DNA of 42,746 nucleotides, from assembly GCA_964583765.1 (NCBI GenBank), contig CAZOWW010000031.1, forward strand, positions 1 through 42,746. The letters run 5' to 3'. Origin of the DNA: CAZOWW01 sp964583765 (GTDB lineage: Bacteria > Actinomycetota > Actinomycetes > Actinomycetales > Kineosporiaceae). This document shows positions 6,963 to 16,603 of this stretch, piece by piece. A program made the position numbers and the translations under genes. Position 1 is the first letter of the stretch; the number at the start of each line of letters is the position of its first letter. Below the pieces are notes generated by a model, which worked only from the letters and a program-made list of their open reading frames with translations, was not told where the DNA came from and searched no databases.

Positions 6963-9900
6963 GTATCGAGTCGGCAGTACAGGATGGCGCACGCGCAGCG
7001 CTGGAGTACCTGTCCGCACACGCGACCACCCGCGTGGGCCGGCACGGAGCCGGAGGGCAGGGACGGTGGATGGCCGCGCCCGGCCTGGTGATCGCGTCGT
7101 TCTTCCAACACACCAATCGGAACATCGACCCCCAGCTGCACCAGCACAACGCCGTCCTGAATCGGGTGCTCTCCGCGGACGGCGTCTGGCGGGCCCTCGA
7201 CGGGCGGGACCTGCTGCGCCACCAGCACGCGGCCGGCGCAATCGCCCGCGCCGTGGTCCGTGAGCGCCTGGCCGCCGCAGGCCTGGACTGGGAACTGCGC
7301 GACAACGGGCACTGGGAGCTGACCACCGCGCCCGAGGCGCTGAGCCGGCTGTGGTCCTCACGCGACGTGGAGATCACCGAGCGGTTCGCCGACCTCGTCC
7401 AGGCCACCCGCGAGCGGCTCGGCGGGCGGGACCTCACCCCGATGGAGCTGGCCCGGGTCAAGGAGCTGGCGACCCTGGGGACCCGGCGGGCGAAGGTCCA
7501 CGACGCCGAGACAGTGGATGAGCGCGCGGACCGCGTCGTGGCCGAGTGCCACGCAGTAGGCCAGGACCTCACCCGCGTCTACGCCGGGCTCGACCGGGCC
7601 TGGGACGCCGGGGCCATGGGCATCGAGGAGTGGTCGCCCGAGACGGTGATCTCCCAGGCGATCGCCGCGTGCGGGCAGGCCTCGGCCACGTTCCGGGCCC
7701 CCGACCTGACCGCGCAGATCCTGGACTTCCTGCCCCCGGTGCTGGGCCTTGACCGACCCCAGGTCATCGAGCTGGCGGAGCGGCTCACGCAGACCGCGCT
7801 GAGCCATCCGGACCTCGTCCAGGTCACCGGCCGCGACCTTCCTGACGGCGGCCCGGACGGCGAGCCGGTGTGGTTCGCGCGTCCCACCGACACCCAGTAC
7901 GCCGCCGCCTTCACCCTGGAGGCCGAGCAGGCCCTGCGCCGCCTGGCCATCGCCCGCGGCGCACACAGCGTGGACGCCGACGCCGTCCACACCTGGCTGG
8001 ACGACCACGTGCCCACGATCGGGGCGGACCAACGGTCATCGGTCGCCGGGATCGCCGCGAGCGACGCCCGCGCCGTCGTTCTGGTCGGCCCTGCCGGCAC
8101 CGGCAAGTCCTTCGCCCTGGGCGCCCTGGCCGGCGCCTGGGCCGAACTGAGCGAGGGCGGGCGGGTCATCGGCCTGGCCACCTCCCAGATCGCCACCCAG
8201 GTACTGGCGGACGACGGCATCCCCGACGCCGCGAACATCGCCGCCTTCCTGGCCGCCCAGCAGCGCCTGGACGCCGGCACCCACCGACCCCTGGACCAGC
8301 GCTGGGCCCTGGGCCAGCGGGACGTCGTCCTCGTCGACGAGGCGTCCATGGTCTCCACGGCCCACCTGTCCGCGATCCGCGCCCACGTCGAGGCCGCCGG
8401 CGCCCGGCTGGTACTCACCGGCGACCCCCACCAGCTCGGCCCGGTCGACGCTGGCGGAGCCCTGGGACTGCTGGACCAACACGCCGAGACCTACACCCTC
8501 ACCGACGTCCGCCGCTTCACCGAGCCCTGGGAGCGCGAGGCTTCCCTGCGCTTGCGCCAGGGGGACGCCGCAGTCCTGGCCGAGTACGACACCCACGGCC
8601 GGCTCCTGGCACATGACACCCTGTCCGAGGCCATCGACGCCACCGCCCGAGCGTGGGTGGCCGACCACCTCGACCACCGCACCGTCCTGGCGATCGCGGC
8701 CAGCAATGACCAGGCCGCGGCCGTGTCCCTGAAGGTCCGCGACCAGCTCATCGCCCTCGGCCTCGTCGAGGACGGCCCCGCCGTGCGTCTCGGACGGGAC
8801 GACAACGTCGCGTCGGTCGGCGACCTCGTCCAGGCCCGGCGCATCGACCACGCCCTGGGCCTGACCAACCGGGAGATCTACCGGGTCACCGCTCTGCACC
8901 CCGACGGCGCCGTGATCATCACCTCCATCCGCAGCGGCGAGGCCCGCCACGTGCCGGCCGAGTACGTCGGCGCCGACCTCGCCCTGGCCTACGCCTCGAC
9001 CGTGCACGCCGCCCAGGGACTGACCGTCGACGCCACCCACCTCGTCACCACCGGCGGCCTGGACCCCGAGACCCTCTACGTAGCCATGACCCGCGGCCGC
9101 ACCCGCAACACGGCCAATGTCTCCTTGACCACCGCGCCGGCCGGACTGGCTCCCGGACGACGCGGCTTCCAGGAACACCCCACCGCCATGGCCGCGCTGG
9201 CCGCCGGCCTGGACCGCGACCCCACCGGTCGCGCCGCCCTGGTCGAACTCGAAGCCGACGCCGAACACCACCAGCACGCAGCGACCGTCCTCGGCCAGCT
9301 CGAAACCCTCACCCGTGTCGCCGTCCGAGCCCGCACCGAGACCCATCTGGACCAGCTCGCCGCCGAGGGACACCTCACGCCCGAGCAACGCGCCACCCTG
9401 TGCGCCGACCAGGCCACCGAACACCTCTCCCGGCTCCTCCGAGCCATGGAACAGGCCGGCCACGACCCCGAGCAGCTCCTGCGCGAGGCGGTCACCACCC
9501 GATCCCTGGACACCGCCCACTCCCTCGCCCAGGTCATCGCCCACCGCATCACCCGGGGACACCCCGTCCCCGAACCAGCCCTGGCGGCCGGGCCGCGGGA
9601 CGACGTGAGAACGAGCACCGGCACCACGACCGGGGCAGACGTCGAACCTCACGCCGCACCCGGCGCCCGCCGGGGTGCAGCCGATCTCACGCAGGTCGGT
9701 ACCTCCCCTGTGTCGGCCCACGCCCACAGCACTGGCGCCCAGCCCTCCCCGGGATCCGCCGACGCCCCCGGCTCGCGCTCCAGCTCATGGGCGCCGGCCC
9801 TACCCGCCGGGCTCGATCCGACCCACGCGCAGCAGATCGCCGCTCTGCGCGAGAGGGCTCTGGTCCGCGCCGACGTCCTCGGTGCCCGCACCGCGGCCGA

Positions 9901-11221
9901 CGCTCCCGCCTGGGCCCGGACCGCCCTCGGGCCGGTCCCGGCGGCCGGCAGCCCCGAGCGGGACGTGTGGGAACAGCGGGCCGGCATCATCGCCACCCAC
10001 CGCGAGGCCGCCGGTTGGACCAACCCCGACCGCGTCCTCCCTCCCCCGGTCACCGGCGTGCACGCCACCGAGCGGCGCGCCTGGTTCATGGCCGCCTGGG
10101 ACGCCGCCGGCCATCCCCCATTCGCCCGGCCGGCCGCACTGCTGACCGATGGGCAGCTGCGGATCCGGATCCGCGCCGCCGAGCAGGCCCGCGCCATCGC
10201 GCCGCGGCACGCTGCTGCCGACCTGCGCGAGGCCGAGCAGGCGCGCGAGCAGGCACGCCAGGACGCCGTCCTCACGGAACGCCGTGCCCAGCAGGCCGAA
10301 CAGGACGGCGACCGTGCCCTGGCCGAGCAGCTGCGCGCCGAGGCCATCGAGCACCGCGACCGCGAGACCCTGCACGAACTGGCTGCCCTCGAATACGCCC
10401 GCGAAGTCGACGTCCGGGGCGAGTGGGCCGCCCTCTACGCCCCGACCCTGGCCGAGGCCGACCATGCCTTGGCCGAGGCCCATGCCCGCCGACTCAACCT
10501 CGACCACGAACCCGACTGCACGACCGCCCAAGAATGGCTCGCCCTCGACGCCGCCCACTGGGCCCAAGACGACGAGCACCGCCGGATCACGGAAGCGGAC
10601 CTCCTCCACGAGCACGAGCCGGCCGCCGACAGCGGTCACGACCATGGCCGCCTCGACGTCGTTGACGACCACGAGCACAGCCCGCGGCCACCTCTCGCTG
10701 TCGACGACATCAAGCAGCACCGCCGACGCGACCAGCTCGAGGAACTCGCGCACGAATCCAGATCCGGGCACGGGGACAACGACCACGAGCCCCTTCCGTC
10801 AACAGCAGCGCCCACCGGCCACGCCGACTCCGCCCCGCCCGCGGACGGCGACTCGGTCGAATGCCAACAGGACGCTGACGACCACTCCAACACGCCCCGG
10901 ACGTCGGCGAGTTTCGCGGCCAACAACGACGGCCACGGGGAAGAACGAACCGTCCTCATCCGCAGCCGGCTCTCCGCGCAAATCGAGCAGCGGAACACCG
11001 ACACGGCATCCGCCGGCCGAATCGGTCAGGCCGCCGCCGACCTCAACCATGTGGAACTCTCCGTCCGGATGGCTGACCTTCGCTCCCACGACGCGCAGGA
11101 ACCCGTTGACCAGGCCGAGGACCCCTCCCCTGACGCAGCTCGTCACCACAGGTGGGTGCTCGACGAGGCTCTCCGTTCAGGAGCCGCGGAGGCTGTCGAC
11201 GAGGACATGTGTTGCCCGTGA
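6467..11221 (+). CDS. MobF-family conjugative relaxase with RecD-like helicase (TrwC/TraA type)
   Basis: 1584 residues, GTG start after AAGGAAGGA. It nicks oriT, stays bound to the 5' end and unwinds the strand for transfer. The N-terminal relaxase domain has the usual paired tyrosines (Y15, Y16), DFTFSPVKSV (125-134) and the histidine motif FFQHTNRNIDPQLHQH (H215, H225, H227). The helicase half has Walker A GPAGTGKS near residue 542, Walker B VVLVDEASMV near 622, TGDPHQLGPV and a late ASTVHAAQGLTVD motif. From about residue 950 a long Ala/Glu/Arg-rich, then Asp/His-rich tail has no known catalytic role. Length fits the family. A long antisense ORF over 8036-9727 is a shadow. Confidence 0.92.
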   Translation: MITASQIRGAAGAEYYCAGGAEAPNAHSYYLDAVLDGEPPGRWSGQGAQALGLSGVVTDEAMRSVFGRYTAPDGSPIGHRARGLANQADRLAAALAREPDATPDRVEEICLGLELADRSPVTGYDFTFSPVKSVTVVHTAAWRAELAARSSGDRVQADRARSIRSGIESAVQDGARAALEYLSAHATTRVGRHGAGGQGRWMAAPGLVIASFFQHTNRNIDPQLHQHNAVLNRVLSADGVWRALDGRDLLRHQHAAGAIARAVVRERLAAAGLDWELRDNGHWELTTAPEALSRLWSSRDVEITERFADLVQATRERLGGRDLTPMELARVKELATLGTRRAKVHDAETVDERADRVVAECHAVGQDLTRVYAGLDRAWDAGAMGIEEWSPETVISQAIAACGQASATFRAPDLTAQILDFLPPVLGLDRPQVIELAERLTQTALSHPDLVQVTGRDLPDGGPDGEPVWFARPTDTQYAAAFTLEAEQALRRLAIARGAHSVDADAVHTWLDDHVPTIGADQRSSVAGIAASDARAVVLVGPAGTGKSFALGALAGAWAELSEGGRVIGLATSQIATQVLADDGIPDAANIAAFLAAQQRLDAGTHRPLDQRWALGQRDVVLVDEASMVSTAHLSAIRAHVEAAGARLVLTGDPHQLGPVDAGGALGLLDQHAETYTLTDVRRFTEPWEREASLRLRQGDAAVLAEYDTHGRLLAHDTLSEAIDATARAWVADHLDHRTVLAIAASNDQAAAVSLKVRDQLIALGLVEDGPAVRLGRDDNVASVGDLVQARRIDHALGLTNREIYRVTALHPDGAVIITSIRSGEARHVPAEYVGADLALAYASTVHAAQGLTVDATHLVTTGGLDPETLYVAMTRGRTRNTANVSLTTAPAGLAPGRRGFQEHPTAMAALAAGLDRDPTGRAALVELEADAEHHQHAATVLGQLETLTRVAVRARTETHLDQLAAEGHLTPEQRATLCADQATEHLSRLLRAMEQAGHDPEQLLREAVTTRSLDTAHSLAQVIAHRITRGHPVPEPALAAGPRDDVRTSTGTTTGADVEPHAAPGARRGAADLTQVGTSPVSAHAHSTGAQPSPGSADAPGSRSSSWAPALPAGLDPTHAQQIAALRERALVRADVLGARTAADAPAWARTALGPVPAAGSPERDVWEQRAGIIATHREAAGWTNPDRVLPPPVTGVHATERRAWFMAAWDAAGHPPFARPAALLTDGQLRIRIRAAEQARAIAPRHAAADLREAEQAREQARQDAVLTERRAQQAEQDGDRALAEQLRAEAIEHRDRETLHELAALEYAREVDVRGEWAALYAPTLAEADHALAEAHARRLNLDHEPDCTTAQEWLALDAAHWAQDDEHRRITEADLLHEHEPAADSGHDHGRLDVVDDHEHSPRPPLAVDDIKQHRRRDQLEELAHESRSGHGDNDHEPLPSTAAPTGHADSAPPADGDSVECQQDADDHSNTPRTSASFAANNDGHGEERTVLIRSRLSAQIEQRNTDTASAGRIGQAAADLNHVELSVRMADLRSHDAQEPVDQAEDPSPDAARHHRWVLDEALRSGAAEAVDEDMCCP

Positions 11222-11297
11222 CCCTTGGTGTCGGGCGTCGGTGTTCCGCAACCGTCGCCCAGCACCAAGGCAGGAGACGCCAACGCCGAAGCGCGTC

Positions 11298-11822
11298 TCA
11301 CGACACGGTGATCGTCTCGGTTTCACCGAGGAGCCAGCGAAGACCGGCCACCACACCGTCCAGATACTCCAAGATCACCGGGCCGACCCCCGCGTGGCAC
11401 AGCTGCACCGCGCGCGTCAAGGCCTGCCGGGCCACCCCCTGCTCAGGCGCCCCAGTTCGTGCCTGGGCGAGGGAAGCAGCCAAGGGCGCTTGGCGCAGGC
11501 CGTAGACCCACCAGAACACCGCAGCCATGCCGAACGCATACAACGCCCGCGCATCCCAGTCCTCGAAGCACCATGTCGCCGACCAAATGTCCGGATCTCC
11601 ATCCGGGTGCAGCGCCCCGCACACGAGCTCAGCGCGCTCCCACTCCTGAGTCACCGTTGGCGCCAGCGGCACGCACCACGAAGGAGCAACGACGAACCTT
11701 CTCGGATGCACGATGTCGTCCAGCTGGAACTGCTCGATCCGGCACTCTTCCGCCGGTTTCACCGCTAGCCCCGCCCATGGCGTCGACTCATCGCCGTAGA
11801 GACGACCCACCGAAATCGACAT
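11298..11822 (-). CDS. hypothetical protein (174 aa)
   Basis: Minus-strand gene that converges on the relaxase gene. ATG at 11822 preceded by GGGAAGGGG; the frame stays open further upstream, but the sequence there is low-complexity. The protein begins MSISVGRLYGDES and contains HPRRFVVAPSWCVPLAP, DPDIWSATWCFEDWDARALY and a C-terminal helical region. Trp-rich and acidic, with no signal peptide or clear membrane segment. I do not recognise the family. It lies downstream of the NB-ARC/TPR gene on the same strand, 293 bp away, so it could be a partner of that regulator, but nothing proves it. Confidence 0.55.
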   Translation of the reverse strand: MSISVGRLYGDESTPWAGLAVKPAEECRIEQFQLDDIVHPRRFVVAPSWCVPLAPTVTQEWERAELVCGALHPDGDPDIWSATWCFEDWDARALYAFGMAAVFWWVYGLRQAPLAASLAQARTGAPEQGVARQALTRAVQLCHAGVGPVILEYLDGVVAGLRWLLGETETITVS

Positions 11823-12114
11823 GACGCGCCCCTTCCCGCCCGAAGGCCGTGAACCAACATCACGACGGTAGGCGCTGGGACTGACACCTTCCGTGGGTTG
11901 CGGTCCCCCCGGTCCCCCCAGCCCGGCGCTGAGCGTCTCCGCCGCCACCAGAACAACCCGGAAGACCCCCGCCGTCAGGCGCCCATCCACATCTCGGGCA
12001 GAAACGAGGCTGCGTTGGCCCGCTCCCGCCCTCCCCAAGAAGATGCTCGACGAACACGCTCCTCGGGCGGGGGATGTAGGCGCGGATGACCCCGGTTCCG
12101 GAGATCTCTCGTAC

Positions 12115-14700
12115 TCAATCTTGGAGATGCCATCCGGCCCTGACGCAAGTGGAGGCCTCAATCACCCTCGGGGCAGTCAGCCCGGACCAGTGCGCATGAT
12201 CCAGGGCCGTCCCGGGCCTGGTCAGGTCGTGCGCCGCCAACGACTCCAGCATGGCCGCATACGTCGTTGCCGCCGCGACAAGCGCGCTGGCGTGACCGCG
12301 CCACGAGATCACCTGCCCCCGGCTGAGCAGGGTTTGGACATCGCCGGGAACCACGGTGTGCAGGAGCGCCTCAAACGTCTGCCGTGCGCGGTCGGCGTCA
12401 CCGGCGCGCCCTTGCCAATAGGCGATGCTGCCGCGGGTGAGCAACGTGTCGGGGTGGTCGGCGCCTAGCACCCGTACGCGATCCGGCAGCAGCTCCTGGA
12501 ACAGCTCCACGGCATGGGCGACGTCGCCGGTCTCGCCTCGCAAGGCGGCCAGGTTGGCCCGTAGGGCCAGCGTGTCCGGGTGGTCTTCGCCGAGCACGCG
12601 TATCAGGTCGTGCCGCAGCGTCTCGGTGATGCTGGCTGCTGTGCGAAAGTCACCGCCCAGTCCGATCCAGTACGCCAGGGCGCTGCGGGTCCGCAGCGTG
12701 TGCAGGTGGTCGGGACCGAGCGCGCGTTCCATGTCGGGCGCCAGCGCCCTCAGCGCGGAAACCGCTGCCTCGGGGCCCTGCAGGCGCCCGTTCAGCTGAG
12801 CCAGCAGGAACCGGAAGCCCAGCGTGTCGGGGTGGTCCGGGCCCAGGGCGGAGCAGGCTTCCTGGAGCAGGACCATGACCTGGCGGTGTGCCTCGAGGAT
12901 GTGGCCCTGGAAGCCGATGTAATGGGCGAAGTGGCCACGCGCGCTCACCGTGTGCAGGTGGCTGGGGCCGAGCAGACGCAGCGCCGTCTCCGCCATCTCC
13001 TGGAAGTGCACCACCGCGGCCTCGACCAGGCCCGCCCCTGCGAGACTGTCGCCGAGCCGGAAGAGCAGAGTGTGGGCGCCACCGGTCCACAACGGCTGGG
13101 GGAAGCGGCGCAGAAGCGTGGCAGCGTTGTGCCGCAGGCTGCCCGCGACACGGTCGCCCAGATCCGCTTCGGGCCAGACCTCGACCAGCGCGTCAGCCGC
13201 CACTCGCACGACCGTCGCCAACTCCGTTGGAGACAGGTGCTGCAGGCTTGCCCGCTGGGTGAGGGCATGCATCCGCACGGCATGCGGGCCGCCTCTGGGA
13301 GCGTGGGTGAGCAGGCTGAGGCGATGCAGATTCCGAAGCGCTCTGCGGGCGTCCGGGGTCGAAGTCACCGGCACAGGACCGGACGTCGGGCATGCGCGCT
13401 CTCGGTGGGCAAGGTAGTGCCGGCAGGCGAGGGTGGAGAACACCTCATCGGGGATCCCGTCAGGGGACAGGACAGCGGCCAGCGGTAGCAGTGTGCCGGC
13501 CAGGCCTTGGGGGGCCAGGGCGTCGGCGGAGCACAGGGCGAATGACCAGGTGGTGGCCACCGTCCTCCCGTAGTCGTCGCTGCTGTCGTCGGGAAAGATC
13601 TCCCTTAGATCGCGGACGACGTCGGTCAACTGGGCGCGGTAGTCCGCGCAGGTCACGGCATCGTTGGCAATGACGGCGCTCGCCTGGGCCAGGGCGAGCG
13701 GCAGGTGCCCGAGATCGTCGGCCAGGTCCGCGGCCCCAGTCAGCACTTCGGTGGGCAGGCTCTGGTCCGCGGAGAGCTTGCGGGTGAGGTAGTCGAGGGA
13801 TTCGCGGGGGGTGAACGCCCCGACATCGATGACAGGGTGCGTGCTGCGGCCCGCCAGCGCGGCATCACGCCGACGGGTCGTGACCAGTACCGTGCCGGCC
13901 CCGACCGGCCACAGGCCGAGCGCGTCCCCGGGCGCGCGCAGGTCGTCCAAGACGACGATCCATGGCTCGGTGGTGTCACGCAGCCATTCGAGGAACGCGC
14001 TGGCCTGGCGAGGTCCCTCGCCGTCGCTTCCGGGGTGCGTGGCCAGATAGGCGCGCGCCAGTGCGGAGATGATGCTCAGCTGGGACGTCGCGGTGATCCA
14101 TACCCCCAGGCGGGCGCCGCCCTTGAGCGCGCGGTCGAAGACCGCTGCCGCGAGCTGCGTCTTGCCGGTGCCGCCGTCGCCAACCAAGATCTGCGTGCAG
14201 CCCCCGGTTGCCGTGTGCACGACGCCCTCGATTGTCTCAAGGAGCGCCGTCCTGGGCTGGAAGGCGTCAGCGAGAAGCGGTGACCGACCGACGAGGATGA
14301 GCGCAGGAGTGTCCGGCGGTGTGCCGGGTTCGGTGCTGACGGTGGTGCTGGTCGAGATCGGGTGGGCCGGAGCGGCCGCCAGGACCGTGCGGCGGGCGTG
14401 GCATGCGCCGCGCCAAAGGTCGAACCAGGGCTGCCGGGGCCGCCCGGGGGCGATCACGTCGAGGGCGAGCACCAGTTCGTTTTCGTGAGCGGGCAACCGG
14501 TCGCCGCTCTTCCAGGCGCTGAGCCTGCGTGGCCACCGCTCACAGGCCTTGCCCAGGTCGCGTTCGCGATCGGGACCGGGTCGGCGGCCTTCGAACTGAT
14601 GTTTCGCGATGAGACCACCGATCTGCTTCTGGGTGAGCCCCCGGTCAGCGCAGGCATGGATCAAGACCTGCCCGAACACTTCCGCGAATCCGTCCCGCAT
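12115..14700 (-). CDS. HTH / NB-ARC ATPase / tetratricopeptide-repeat protein
   Basis: 861 residues from ATG 14700; GTG 14706 with GGGAG 5 nt upstream and TTG 14808 are alternative starts. Domain order: helix-turn-helix-like segment (LTQKQIGGLIAKHQF through RLSAWKSGDRLP, about 20-70), NB-ARC ATPase with P-loop VGDGGTGKT (173-181) and Walker B IVVLDDL (248-254), a winged-helix region, then from about 500 a run of TPR-type repeats marked by the recurrent LGPDHPDTL signature (LGPSHLHTV, LGPDHPDTL, LGPDHLHTL, LGEDHPDTL, LGADHPDTL). This is a STAND ATPase: ligand sensing by the repeats is thought to drive ATP-dependent oligomerisation. Such proteins act as actinobacterial regulators or as NLR-like defence sensors. 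No toxic N-terminal effector is visible, so a regulatory role is slightly favoured. Confidence 0.8.
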   Translation of the reverse strand: MRDGFAEVFGQVLIHACADRGLTQKQIGGLIAKHQFEGRRPGPDRERDLGKACERWPRRLSAWKSGDRLPAHENELVLALDVIAPGRPRQPWFDLWRGACHARRTVLAAAPAHPISTSTTVSTEPGTPPDTPALILVGRSPLLADAFQPRTALLETIEGVVHTATGGCTQILVGDGGTGKTQLAAAVFDRALKGGARLGVWITATSQLSIISALARAYLATHPGSDGEGPRQASAFLEWLRDTTEPWIVVLDDLRAPGDALGLWPVGAGTVLVTTRRRDAALAGRSTHPVIDVGAFTPRESLDYLTRKLSADQSLPTEVLTGAADLADDLGHLPLALAQASAVIANDAVTCADYRAQLTDVVRDLREIFPDDSSDDYGRTVATTWSFALCSADALAPQGLAGTLLPLAAVLSPDGIPDEVFSTLACRHYLAHRERACPTSGPVPVTSTPDARRALRNLHRLSLLTHAPRGGPHAVRMHALTQRASLQHLSPTELATVVRVAADALVEVWPEADLGDRVAGSLRHNAATLLRRFPQPLWTGGAHTLLFRLGDSLAGAGLVEAAVVHFQEMAETALRLLGPSHLHTVSARGHFAHYIGFQGHILEAHRQVMVLLQEACSALGPDHPDTLGFRFLLAQLNGRLQGPEAAVSALRALAPDMERALGPDHLHTLRTRSALAYWIGLGGDFRTAASITETLRHDLIRVLGEDHPDTLALRANLAALRGETGDVAHAVELFQELLPDRVRVLGADHPDTLLTRGSIAYWQGRAGDADRARQTFEALLHTVVPGDVQTLLSRGQVISWRGHASALVAAATTYAAMLESLAAHDLTRPGTALDHAHWSGLTAPRVIEASTCVRAGWHLQD

Positions 14701-14909
14701 TGTCACCGGTGCTCCCAGCGTCGACCGACCGCTCGCCGGCGGGGCCGGGATCGCGGACGAATCCGCGGATCGCCCATGACCAGCGCGGACATCATGCGAT
14801 TCGATCAAGCCTAACCCTTCGGGCTCCGTCTATGTGTTCCTTTGGGTGAGGTCGCGTGCGTCGTCCGCTGATGACGGGTTGGAGCTGCTTGCTCCGCGTT
14901 GGAGGTCCA

Positions 14910-15932
14910 GTGACAGTCAAGAATGTGGTGCCTCGTTGCTGGTCGGCAGCGGGCCTGCGCACGCTTCTGGGCGGTGGGGGCCTCATCGCCATCTTCGTCG
15001 CCCTATGCTTCTCGCTGTCGGCCGGCCATCAGGTCGTCAGCGTCATCCTGCTCGCCGTGACGCTGCTATGGGTGGGTCTCAACGAGGCACCCGAGATCTT
15101 GCTCTACATCAAGTTGGGCCCTGGGCGGACCCCTGGGAGCGCGGAGGGCGTCGTCAGCTCGGTGCCCAGGTCACGCCCCTTCCCACGGCATGACCGTGAG
15201 GCGATGCCCGGCCCATGGCGTGAGCCGCTGGCGCTTGAGGCCCCACCATGGGGGTCACCGAATCCGCTGTTGTGCACGTCCCCGGTCCTGGCGCCGGGGC
15301 CGAACCCACCTGAACAGGTGCGACAGCCGCGCCTGCGTCGCACGGAAATGGCGCCACTCCACGATGTATGTGCAGCCCCTCCCCACGGGCCGACGCTGTT
15401 GCACCCCCAGCCCCGTGACCCTGGTTGTGAGGTAGCGCCACACCAGGACACGGAGGCGGCCCCAGCTCCCGATCTGACGCCGTTGCAGCTCAAGCCCGTC
15501 GCCCCTCGTGTGGCGTCGCCACTCACTGCGGAAGAGGGCGCGGCTGGAGGATCCCCCACGATGCCGTTGGGCATCGTGATTGGGGTCGGGACCGGCTTCC
15601 TCGCCTTCGCCGGAGTCCAGAAGTTGCTGGCCCGAAAGCGTGGGATGGCGCAACCGCAGGCTCCCGACCGAGCCCTCACCAGTGGCAGGAGGGGGGAGGG
15701 CGTCGAGCCCGCAATCGATGGGGAGCAGCAGCCCCAGCGGCCTCCCCCGGACGGGACGCTGTTGAGGGAGAGCGGCTCGGAGGAGATCTACCGTTGCCGC
15801 GACGGTTGGCGCCAGCGTGTCTGTTCGGAAGACGCTGCAGACGTGAGCACGGTGGTCATCGTGGGCAACGGCTTCATGGCCGCCGTTCCGCTTCGAGAGC
15901 TGCCCTCGCCTCCTCAGGAGACGAGACGGTGA
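14910..15932 (+). CDS. proline-rich membrane protein, unknown function
   Basis: 340 residues, diverging from the NB-ARC/TPR gene. GTG at 14910 with GGAGG at 14901-14905 is preferred; the frame is open upstream to 14856. Two adjacent membrane segments (about 18-40 and 44-64), a Pro/His-rich soluble stretch (about 80-205), then a further hydrophobic segment PLGIVIGVGTGFLAFAGV (about 218-236) and a charged C-terminal region with EEIYRCRDGWRQRVC. I do not recognise it. Divergent placement from the STAND ATPase and overlap with the next ORF suggest a cargo unit. Confidence 0.5.
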   Translation: MTVKNVVPRCWSAAGLRTLLGGGGLIAIFVALCFSLSAGHQVVSVILLAVTLLWVGLNEAPEILLYIKLGPGRTPGSAEGVVSSVPRSRPFPRHDREAMPGPWREPLALEAPPWGSPNPLLCTSPVLAPGPNPPEQVRQPRLRRTEMAPLHDVCAAPPHGPTLLHPQPRDPGCEVAPHQDTEAAPAPDLTPLQLKPVAPRVASPLTAEEGAAGGSPTMPLGIVIGVGTGFLAFAGVQKLLARKRGMAQPQAPDRALTSGRRGEGVEPAIDGEQQPQRPPPDGTLLRESGSEEIYRCRDGWRQRVCSEDAADVSTVVIVGNGFMAAVPLRELPSPPQETRR

Positions 15933-16147
15933 TGATCTTGCAGGATGCGCACGAAACACTCCAGGACCAACCAAGGAGACCGATTCACACCAAGCTGACC
16001 AAAAAGCGCCGCTGGGGGCTCGATGCGCCGCCGCTGGTCGAGGGCCGATTGAGGTGCTTGCGAGTTGAACCCCCGTGGTACCAGCGTGGTTCACGAAGTG
16101 CAGTCGCCCCGAACGGGCCACCGGCCGACCCAGGGGACATCCCTTGA
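15929..16147 (+). CDS. small hypothetical protein (72 aa)
   Basis: GTG start overlapping the preceding stop (GTGA), followed directly by ATG at 15932; AGGAG lies at 15916-15920, 8 nt before the GTG. The product is basic (KLTKKRRWGLD) and ends in a Pro/Gly-rich tail. No known family. Coupling to the membrane protein gene and the ribosome binding site are the only support. Confidence 0.35.
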   Translation: MMILQDAHETLQDQPRRPIHTKLTKKRRWGLDAPPLVEGRLRCLRVEPPWYQRGSRSAVAPNGPPADPGDIP

Positions 16148-16603
16148 ACCGGACCGAAACGCTGCACCCACGGTCAGATCACGCTAGGCTTCCGATCAGC
16201 CACCCATGGTTGCCAAGAGGGTAGTGGGACTCGCACGGTCGTAGGTCCATAGACCGACGTCCGAACCGACATCGCGCCAATCAGCGAGCGTTAACACATT
16301 AGACGCTGGCCTCGGCGACATGAATTGGCCAAGCTCGGGCAGACTGTCGGTGACTCATCCACCAATACGAGATTCATCGAACCAATCAAACGATCCAAAC
16401 TCGGGGGCAATCCATTGACTGGAATACTTAGCCAAACAGATATCTCGTCCCGCAAGAAATACGCCCGGAAGGGTTGGCTCACCGTGAGGAGATACGCGCT
16501 CCTCATCCCTTTATTGCCAACGTGAGGACATGACATACAGGGCCAAGAAGGCCTGAATCTCACTGCACTTATAGCGCTCAGGAAGGAAAGGGCAGGAACG
16601 CCG
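16148..16603. other. 456-bp AT-richer intergenic region
   Basis: No convincing gene. Base composition falls noticeably from about 16200 onward and stays low through the next genes, marking the left edge of the foreign-looking cargo block. The final stretch carries AGGAAGGAAAGG and then AGGAA 6 nt before the DUF2235 ATG, which should serve as the ribosome binding region. A short minus-strand ORF here (16291-16563) has no protein-like features. Confidence 0.3.

Noticed and set aside
8036..9727. 563-codon minus-strand ORF inside the relaxase gene
   Set aside because: Gly/Val/Asp-rich low-complexity translation typical of antisense frames in GC-rich genes. The sense strand carries complete helicase motifs.
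16291..16563. 90-codon minus-strand ORF upstream of the DUF2235 gene
   Set aside because: No ribosome binding site or recognisable motif, and it occupies the likely promoter region of the cassette.
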